A stretch of 6,454 bases of DNA, taken from positions 1-6,454 of the forward strand of contig JBHLNL010000182.1 in assembly GCA_048941605.1 (NCBI GenBank), read 5' to 3'. Source of the stretch: Loki-b32 sp048941605. Lineage in GTDB: Archaea > Asgardarchaeota > Lokiarchaeia > Sigyniarchaeales > SOKP01. Below, in pieces: positions 1 to 4,960 of this stretch; position 1 is the stretch's first letter; each line of letters starts with the position of its first letter. The notes under the pieces are model-generated. The model ran no database searches. It was not told where the DNA came from and saw only the letters and a program-made list of their open reading frames with translations. The translations under genes were made by a program, and so were the position numbers.

Positions 1-206
1 CAAAACATAGCAAAAATATGTGGTTCAGAGACATCTTGTGGCTCATGACTGCCTAATATTCTTACTGGTAGAATATCTGCAGCATAAAGAATCTCTTCTG
101 GAACATAAGTACAGAAAGTTCCTATTACTTTTCCACCAGTACGCTCCTTCCATTTTTTAGCATATTTATGACGGTTTTCATACCAATCTTTAAACTGTTC
201 AAACAA
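1..206 (-). CDS. Benzoyl-CoA reductase / 2-hydroxyacyl-CoA dehydratase family subunit, N-terminal part
   Basis: The first 68 codons of a gene that runs off the left edge. Residues about 8-68 show a WYENRH start, a GGKVIGTFCTYVPEEIL block with Cys32, then AADILPVRILGSHEPQ and EPHIFAMF. This pattern is typical of the N-terminus of subunits in the BcrC/BadD/HgdB family, which carry [4Fe-4S] clusters and reduce the aromatic ring of benzoyl-CoA, driven by an ATP-dependent activator. The start is UUG at 206-204: an in-frame TAA lies two codons upstream and the next in-frame AUG is at residue 67. An AAGGGGATC ribosome-binding site (about 213-222) supports it. The gene follows the dehydrogenase by 67 bp on the same strand. 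The fragment cannot decide between the BcrB-like and BcrC-like subunit, or exclude a relative acting on a hydroxyacyl-CoA; the neighbours favour benzoyl-CoA. Confidence 0.82.
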   Translation of the reverse strand, partial: MFEQFKDWYENRHKYAKKWKERTGGKVIGTFCTYVPEEILYAADILPVRILGSHEPQDVSEPHIFAMF

Positions 207-212
207 CTTTTA

Positions 213-222
213 GATCCCCTTG
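213..222 (-). promoter_or_regulatory. Ribosome-binding site supporting the UUG start of the reductase subunit
   Basis: On the minus strand AAGGGGATC lies about 6 bases before the UUG at 206-204. It is a one-mismatch version of the archaeal AGGTGATC signal. Since no in-frame AUG exists near the 5' end and a stop codon sits just upstream, this site decides the start. Confidence 0.5.
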
Positions 223-273
223 ATTTATTCTATTTTGGAAAGTTAAAAATAAATTAAAAATTTTATTAAACCT

Positions 274-1294
274 CTATTTTTGACATAATATTATTATTCT
301 AATTCCTTCTCCGCGACGCATAACGTCAAAAGCTTCATTAATTTCTGAAAGTGGGAATTTATGTGTAATTAATGGTTTAACTTGAAGTGACCCATTCTTA
401 ACTAAGTCGATAATATGGGGATAATCGACAGGACGNNNNNNNNNNCATTACACGACCAATATCAAATCCATCCCAACGCTTGGCTGAATATCCCACGGCA
501 ACTAAACGACCCCCAGTTCGTAAACTATTAAATGCTTGTTTCATAGTTGCGGGATGTCCTATAGCTTCAAAAGCTATATCTGCGCCTCCTCCTGTTATCT
601 TTCTAATTACCCCAACTATTTCTCTTTCATCCATATCTTTTGCTAAAACAGTTTCTACAGCACCAATTTGCTTAGCAACTTCTAATTTTTCTGGAATAAT
701 ATCGACAGCTATTGGTAGACCTCCAGCTGCTTTTATATTTTGAACGACATTTAAACCTATACCACCACATCCTATAACTACCGCCCAATCACCAGGTCTT
801 ACTTGACCTCGATTTTTTACTGCGTGGTAAGGTGTCGAAATAGCATCTGAAATTATACAACTTTCTTCTAAGGACAATTCGGTCGGTAAGTGAACTACAT
901 CTTTTATAGGAACCTTAATTTGCTCAGCAAAACCACCATCAATATGATTCCCTAGCATTATCTGATTAAGGCATATGTTTTCTCTACCTGTTCTACAATT
1001 AACACAATACCCACAAGAAAGCACAGCAGGGATTATAACATGATCTCCTATATCGAAATTTTCGACATCCTCACTTACTTCTTTAATACGTCCCGATATT
1101 TCATGTCCTAATATAAGAGGTGGTTGTTTAACTGTGGGTACTCCATGTTCCAAATAACCAAAATCAGTATGACAAACTCCACACGCTTCTATTTCTATTA
1201 TAGCTTGCCCTAATTCACCAGAAATATTAGGGTCGGGATAATTGTTATCTATTTTTAAGGGTTCCTTGACTTTTTCAAAAACAGCTGCTTTCAT
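274..1294 (-). CDS. had: Zinc-dependent alcohol dehydrogenase, probable 6-hydroxycyclohex-1-ene-1-carbonyl-CoA dehydrogenase (interrupted by an assembly gap)
   Basis: A medium-chain Zn alcohol dehydrogenase, expected in this context to oxidise 6-hydroxycyclohex-1-ene-1-carbonyl-CoA to the 6-oxo compound with NAD+. Catalytic-zinc ligands are Cys41 (CGVCHTD), His64-Glu65 (GHE) and probably Asp150. Structural zinc is held by Cys94, Cys97, Cys100 and Cys108. The Rossmann nucleotide loop GCGGIG is at 175-180, and Asp198 after the second strand favours NAD+ over NADP+. The start AUG at 1294 has AGGA about 7 bases upstream. Residues 1-283 are read to position 446, then 10 Ns follow (436-445). The remaining 53 residues (RPVDYPHIIDLV to a TAG at 274-276) lie in a different apparent frame, so the real gap must be a multiple of 3. 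From family length about 12 residues are missing, giving about 348 in all. The enzyme class is certain; the substrate is inferred from the dch, oah and reductase neighbours. Confidence 0.85.
436..445. other. Assembly gap of 10 Ns inside the dehydrogenase gene
   Basis: Ten Ns interrupt the gene. The reading frames on the two sides do not agree across 10 bases but each side codes clean dehydrogenase sequence, so the run is a placeholder of arbitrary length. Compared with the family, roughly 36 bases, encoding the segment between the RVM and RPVDY motifs, are probably missing. Confidence 0.95.
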
Positions 1295-1363
1295 CTCAAT
1301 TTCCTACAATTTTTTTTTATTATTATTTTAATTTAAACATAATTCTTATTAAACTTAAGAAAA

Positions 1364-2146
1364 TTAACGGTTTTGCCAATTGGGTGGTCTTTTCTCTAAG
1401 AATGCTTGTAATCCCTCATTTGCATCGTGTGTAGACATTAATTCTTTTAGATAAAATTCTTCAATTTCATCTAATTTAGCTTCAAAATCAATTCCTACGG
1501 CTTTTTTAAATACCTTTTTAGTGTATTGTAATACAATAGTGCTTAAATTATTAACTGATTCAATAATCTTATTAAATTCTTGGTCGTATGATTCGATAGG
1601 GAAAATATGATTAGAGATTCCAAGTCTAAGAGCCTCTTCAGCATCAATTATTTCACCTAACATTATAAGCTCAAAAGCTTTTTTATTTCCTATGATTTGT
1701 GGAAAAGCTAAAACTGCGATTGGAGGAAAGACTCCTACTTTTATTTCTGGTTGCCCAAATTTTGCTTTATCTGAGGTAATAACAATATCACAGAAAATTG
1801 CAATTTCACAACCTCCACCAAGCGCAGCTCCTTTAATACTTGCTATTGTGGGGCATTTTAATTTGTTCAGCTTTCTAAAAATATCATGAAATAGTTTAAT
1901 CATTTTAGGTGCTTTATCACCTATATGATCACCAACATCTACTCCAGCAGAAAAAGCCTTTCCATTATGATCAAAAATAACTGCTTTTAATGATTCATCT
2001 TCGAGGAAACCTTCAAGAGCCTTATTAATTTGCTCCATCATCTCTATTGTTAGAATATTCAATGGGCCATTAGTAAATATTATTTTTCCAATATTATTGG
2101 CTTTCTCAACTAGGATTAAGCTATTTGTCAAAATCTTTTCACTCAA
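1364..2146 (-). CDS. dch: Cyclohexa-1,5-diene-1-carbonyl-CoA hydratase (Dch-type crotonase)
   Basis: A 260-residue crotonase-fold enzyme that would add water to the dienoyl-CoA made by benzoyl-CoA reductase, giving 6-hydroxycyclohex-1-ene-1-carbonyl-CoA. Features of the Dch branch are PLNILTI at 28-34, FSAGVDVGDH at 65-74 (oxyanion-hole strand), GAALGGGCE at 107-114 and FGQPEIKVGVFPP at 130-142. The two acid/base glutamates of crotonases are present as Glu114 and Glu134. FPP after the second glutamate replaces the PGxGGTQ of ordinary beta-oxidation hydratases. The C-terminal EGLQAFLEKRPPNW is also typical. The start is UUG at 2146-2144; an in-frame TAG lies 24 bases upstream and no AUG precedes residue 36. 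No clear ribosome-binding site is visible, and a second UUG at codon 6 is an alternative. It sits 63 bp after oah and 69 bp before the dehydrogenase, cytosolic, in one transcriptional direction. Confidence 0.87.
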   Translation of the reverse strand: MSEKILTNSLILVEKANNIGKIIFTNGPLNILTIEMMEQINKALEGFLEDESLKAVIFDHNGKAFSAGVDVGDHIGDKAPKMIKLFHDIFRKLNKLKCPTIASIKGAALGGGCEIAIFCDIVITSDKAKFGQPEIKVGVFPPIAVLAFPQIIGNKKAFELIMLGEIIDAEEALRLGISNHIFPIESYDQEFNKIIESVNNLSTIVLQYTKKVFKKAVGIDFEAKLDEIEEFYLKELMSTHDANEGLQAFLEKRPPNWQNR

Positions 2147-2190
2147 TATGGCTAATTTTCTTTTAAGCTATTTTAATTCTTTTTTCTAAT

Positions 2191-2198
2191 AAAAAAAA
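2191..2198 (-). terminator. U-tract after oah
   Basis: On the minus strand eight consecutive Ts begin 11 bases past the oah stop codon (2210-2212). Archaeal termination uses such U-runs without a hairpin. It could be a partial terminator or merely part of the AT-rich spacer, since dch follows in the same direction. Confidence 0.25.
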
Positions 2199-2209
2199 TT
2201 TATTTAATT

Positions 2210-3169
2210 TTATTTTAGTTTTGCTCCGCATTTACCACAAAACTCGAAATCAGAAGGTAAACTTTTTGCTTGGCAAGAAGGACATGTAACAGAAGGGGGA
2301 CCCCATAGAAATTCTGGGTGAATACTCTCTCTTACTCCTCTATAATTTGGAGGTCGTTTCTCTACAAACGCTGACATTCCTTCAAGTGGTTCCCATGAAG
2401 CATAATGTATTGATAACCAATCTTTAGCATGTCCAATTGTTTGATGCCAAACGAAATCTTTCCAGAAATTAACCTGTTGTTTCGTATACCTCATACATTC
2501 TGGAAATTTGTCAGTTAACTTTTGAGCCATCTTATCAACGGCATCATCTATTTCAGCATAGGGCACTACTTCATTTACTAAACCCCATTCTAATGCTTTT
2601 TGCGCGGATATTGGTTCACATAAATATAAAATTTCCCTCGCTCGACGATCACCAACTATAATGGGTAACCATTGTGTTGCACCTCCACAAGCAACAGAAC
2701 CTACTCTTGTTCCCACTTGTCTGATGGTGGCATGGTCAGCTGCTATGGCTAAATCACAAGCCATTTGCCATTCATTACCTCCTCCAGCAACAATACCATT
2801 TATTCTTGCTATTGTGGGTTTACCAATATTACGGAATACATCATGTGCTTCTTGAAAAATGCTCATCCACTTCCAATATTCAGCAGGTTGTATTGTAAAC
2901 CTTTCTCTATATTCTTTTACATCTCCACCAGTACAAAAAGCTTTATCACCTGCTCCTGTTAAAATAATAACTGCAACTTTATTATCCCATGCAGCATCAT
3001 GAAACGCTTCAATCATTTCCATTAATGTTAGGGTTGAATAAGCATTATAAACTTCTGGACGATTAATTGTTACAGTAGCTTTCCAATCTTTCTTCTCATA
3101 AATAATTTCTTTAAAATCAAATTCTTTTGGATCTTTAGGCTTAAAATTAGGTTCTTTTGTATAAGTCAT
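2210..3169 (-). CDS. oah: 6-oxocyclohex-1-ene-1-carbonyl-CoA hydrolase-like crotonase (Oah/BamA type) with C-terminal zinc ribbon
   Basis: A 319-residue crotonase-superfamily protein expected to open the ring of 6-oxocyclohex-1-ene-1-carbonyl-CoA hydrolytically to 3-hydroxypimeloyl-CoA. Oah/BamA-like signatures are TGAGDKAFCTGGDVKEY at 71-87, INGIVAGGGNE at 123-133, GSVACGGATQWLP at 157-169, LCEPISAQKA at 183-192 and LVNEVVP at 197-203. The canonical bacterial BamA is near 375 residues and has an insertion of some 45 residues after the NEVVP region. That insertion is absent here, which makes the core closer in length to BadI-type hydrolases. After the usual end (AFVEKRPPNYRG) there is an extra tail with Cys296, Cys299, Cys311 and Cys314, a rubredoxin-like zinc ribbon not found in the bacterial enzymes. 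The start AUG at 3169 is preceded by AAGTGAT. It is first in a minus-strand set with dch, had and the reductase. A BadI-like or related ring hydrolase is the main alternative. Confidence 0.78.
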   Translation of the reverse strand: MTYTKEPNFKPKDPKEFDFKEIIYEKKDWKATVTINRPEVYNAYSTLTLMEMIEAFHDAAWDNKVAVIILTGAGDKAFCTGGDVKEYRERFTIQPAEYWKWMSIFQEAHDVFRNIGKPTIARINGIVAGGGNEWQMACDLAIAADHATIRQVGTRVGSVACGGATQWLPIIVGDRRAREILYLCEPISAQKALEWGLVNEVVPYAEIDDAVDKMAQKLTDKFPECMRYTKQQVNFWKDFVWHQTIGHAKDWLSIHYASWEPLEGMSAFVEKRPPNYRGVRESIHPEFLWGPPSVTCPSCQAKSLPSDFEFCGKCGAKLK

Positions 3170-3240
3170 ATAATCACTTCAAAACTATATTTTTTTGATT
3201 TCTTTTATTTTTATTCTTATTCTTAGATAATTTTCCAAAA

Positions 3241-3250
3241 TAATATAAAA
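3241..3250 (-). promoter_or_regulatory. TATA-like box for the oah-dch-had-reductase transcript
   Basis: On the minus strand TTTTATATTA lies about 75 bases before the oah start and would place transcription start near 3218, leaving an untranslated leader of about 48 bases with an AAGTGAT ribosome-binding site. It is close to the archaeal TATA consensus, but the region is so AT-rich that chance matches are likely. Confidence 0.4.
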
Positions 3251-3270
3251 TTTGTTAATAGAAAGTGGTC

Positions 3271-3290
3271 AGTGGGAATATAATTCCACT
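3271..3290. promoter_or_regulatory. Imperfect 20 bp palindrome, candidate operator
   Basis: AGTGGGAATA followed directly by TAATTCCACT pairs at 8 of 10 positions of the dyad. It is G+C-richer than its surroundings and lies between the divergent TATA-like boxes of oah and the small plus-strand gene. Dyads of this size and place are typical of sites for dimeric helix-turn-helix repressors. An extra AGTGG half-site begins at 3264. Confidence 0.35.
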
Positions 3291-3326
3291 AGAAGCACAA
3301 TTCAGACGAAGTATAAAAAAGAGTAA

Positions 3327-3334
3327 TATTTAAA
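3327..3334 (+). promoter_or_regulatory. TATA-like box for the small plus-strand gene
   Basis: TATTTAAA sits about 70 bases before the AUG at 3399 and would give a start of transcription near 3357. GTATAAAAAA at 3311-3320 is an alternative. Both are weak evidence in AT-rich DNA. Confidence 0.3.
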
Positions 3335-3398
3335 CCGAACATTATCATAATATCTAATGTAGATTTGAGAAAGAAAATAGAAATGGTACTTAATAAGA

Positions 3399-3680
3399 AT
3401 GACATCAGATAAAGAAAAGAGTAAAGATGAAAAAAATTCGGAAATTCCTTTCAGAGGTAAAGACTGGGAAAAAGGATTTACAGTAGAAGAACAGAGAGTA
3501 GCTGAGTACGTAGAATTATATGAATCAATTGGGTATGAAGTACGTGTTGAACCCGCTAGTCCTGATGAACAAGAGGATTGCCAAGAATGTTTTAAAGCTG
3601 ATTTTGATAATTTACGAACAATCTATATCAAGCGAATAAAAAATAAAAATAATGAAACGGATTTAGAAGAATTAATTTAA
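3399..3680 (+). CDS. Small acidic CxxC protein of unknown function
   Basis: A 93-residue soluble protein that I do not recognise. The first 20 residues are Lys/Glu/Ser-rich and probably disordered. Residues 26-49 (GFTVEEQRVAEYVELYESIGYEV) look like an amphipathic helix followed by a beta strand. Cys61-x2-Cys64 lies in an acidic loop, and residues 71-79 (NLRTIYIKR) look like a closing strand. No signal peptide or membrane segment is seen. The alternating hydrophobic pattern and lack of frame breaks support a real gene. One CxxC could hold half a metal site in a dimer or a redox pair. The upstream AUG at 3382 runs into a stop after nine codons, so 3399 is the only sensible start, with no strong ribosome-binding site. 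It is divergent from the benzoyl-CoA cluster across a 229 bp region and ends 11 bp from the convergent peptidase gene. A link to the aromatic pathway is possible but unproven. Confidence 0.7.
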   Translation: MTSDKEKSKDEKNSEIPFRGKDWEKGFTVEEQRVAEYVELYESIGYEVRVEPASPDEQEDCQECFKADFDNLRTIYIKRIKNKNNETDLEELI

Positions 3681-3691
3681 TTTAATCCAAT

Positions 3692-4957
3692 TTATACCTC
3701 AAAAGCCCATTCTCCATTTCGCATAATTGGTTCAGATTCTCCATTTTCTAATATACCATCAATATCCATTTCTCCCGAACCAATCATGAAATCGATATGT
3801 GTAAGACTAACATTGCCTCCAACCTCTGCAAAATCATCATCTGACATTACCTCTCCATTCTCAAGATTGAATTTCCTCGCTCGCCCTAGTGCAACATGAA
3901 TGGCAGCATTTTCATCGATAAGAGTATTATAAAAAAGTAAACCCGATTGTGATATGGGTGAACTATGGGGAACTAATGCTATTTCACCAAGATACCGAAC
4001 TCCTTTATCCGTTTCAAGCGTCTTAAGCAAAAATTCTTTGCCCTTTTTCGCCTTTACTTCAATTATTCTTCCTTTAAAGAATTTAAATCTGAAATCCTCA
4101 ATTATTACACCCCCATAATAGAGAGGTTTAGTACTTGACACAATCCCTTCAGTCTTATCTTTATGTGGCATAGTGAAAATCTCCTCAGTTGGCATATTAG
4201 GTGTAAATTTAATCCCATTTTGAGTAGTAGAAATTCCCCCTACCCATTTATGACCTTTAGGCAAACCAATTGTTAAATCTGTTCCAGGAGCAATCAATTT
4301 TAATTCATTATATTTTTTTCTATTTAGATATTCTTTTCTTTTATCAAGCTGGTTGATATGATCTCGCCATGCAGATATGGGATCTTTTTCCTTAACCCGA
4401 CAAATTTCAAAAATTGAATCCCAAAGTTTAGTTATTCTACTTTTTTGAGGGAAATTAGGAAAAACTTTATTTGCCCATCCCTCAGTTGCTCCCGGAGTTG
4501 CTAACCAGTTCATTGCATTCTTAGAAACTAATTCAGATACGGGCTTAATATGTTTGAAAAATGTTTGTTGAGATTTTATAATTAATTCGGGATCTTGCTC
4601 ACGGAGTAACTCCGGATTAGAACAAACAATAAGAAGGTCTGCACCCCCAGCTTCATCAATTTTAACTTCTCCATCGATTCTCCATTTCGGAAATTCTTCG
4701 AACGAGTCTCTAGGGGCATGTTGGAATCGGATTAACCGTAATTGTTCATCACCCCACATCACATCAACCAATCTAGCACCAATTTGATAAGCTTTTTTGG
4801 CAATCAATCGCACTAAGGGAGCAAATTCTAAGGGTGTGCCATCATTATTTAATGTGGGAGCGCCTATAAGCAACCGTTGTCCAGATTGAAAATTTAATCC
4901 TACTTTAACGATAACTTCAGCATACTTTTCTAAATTTTGTTCAAATTCTGAAGACAC
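3692..4957 (-). CDS. M29-family metallo-aminopeptidase, second gene of a tandem pair
   Basis: A 421-residue protein of the AmpS/AmpT (M29) family, cytosolic dimetal exopeptidases that remove N-terminal amino acids. Five metal ligands are seen with family-exact spacing: Glu259 (PTEE), Glu325 (YLGE), His354 (IHVALG), His387 and Asp389 (THIDFMIGS). The conserved catalytic-site Tyr expected seven residues after the middle His is Arg361 here. The N-terminal about 200 residues form the usual M29 domain, including QHAPRDSFEEFP at 79-90. The start is GUG at 4957-4955, because a GAGGTG ribosome-binding site lies 6 bases before it and the preceding codons are two stops. It follows its paralogue by 3 bp and is surely co-transcribed. 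The fold is secure; whether it is an active aminopeptidase is uncertain because of the missing Tyr. Confidence 0.88.
   Translation of the reverse strand: MSSEFEQNLEKYAEVIVKVGLNFQSGQRLLIGAPTLNNDGTPLEFAPLVRLIAKKAYQIGARLVDVMWGDEQLRLIRFQHAPRDSFEEFPKWRIDGEVKIDEAGGADLLIVCSNPELLREQDPELIIKSQQTFFKHIKPVSELVSKNAMNWLATPGATEGWANKVFPNFPQKSRITKLWDSIFEICRVKEKDPISAWRDHINQLDKRKEYLNRKKYNELKLIAPGTDLTIGLPKGHKWVGGISTTQNGIKFTPNMPTEEIFTMPHKDKTEGIVSSTKPLYYGGVIIEDFRFKFFKGRIIEVKAKKGKEFLLKTLETDKGVRYLGEIALVPHSSPISQSGLLFYNTLIDENAAIHVALGRARKFNLENGEVMSDDDFAEVGGNVSLTHIDFMIGSGEMDIDGILENGESEPIMRNGEWAFEV
3696..3734 (-). repeat. 39 bp direct repeat, copy 1 (3' end of second peptidase gene)
   Basis: This stretch matches 4965-5003 at 38 of 39 positions, the one difference being at 3705. 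It encodes the shared C-terminus EPIMRNGEWxFEV. It is part of the gene duplication rather than a separate element. Confidence 0.9.
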
Positions 4958-4960
4958 TTA

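Noticed and set aside
398..445. A true frameshift or pseudogene in the dehydrogenase
   Set aside because: The frame change coincides exactly with the run of Ns, and both sides are intact coding sequence, so a placeholder gap explains it.
480..743. Open frame of 87 codons on the plus strand
   Set aside because: It lies antisense to the dehydrogenase gene, which has clear zinc and nucleotide-binding motifs; the frame shows no domain and is a codon-bias shadow.
1310..1318. T9 run as a terminator
   Set aside because: It is on the plus strand, where no gene ends nearby; on the coding (minus) strand it is an A-run in the dehydrogenase leader.
1692..1889. Open frame of 65 codons on the plus strand
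   Set aside because: Antisense to the core of dch, with no recognisable motif or ribosome-binding site.
2661..2962. Two overlapping open frames on the plus strand (2661-2855 and 2765-2962)
   Set aside because: Both are antisense to the conserved glycine-rich core of oah and overlap each other.
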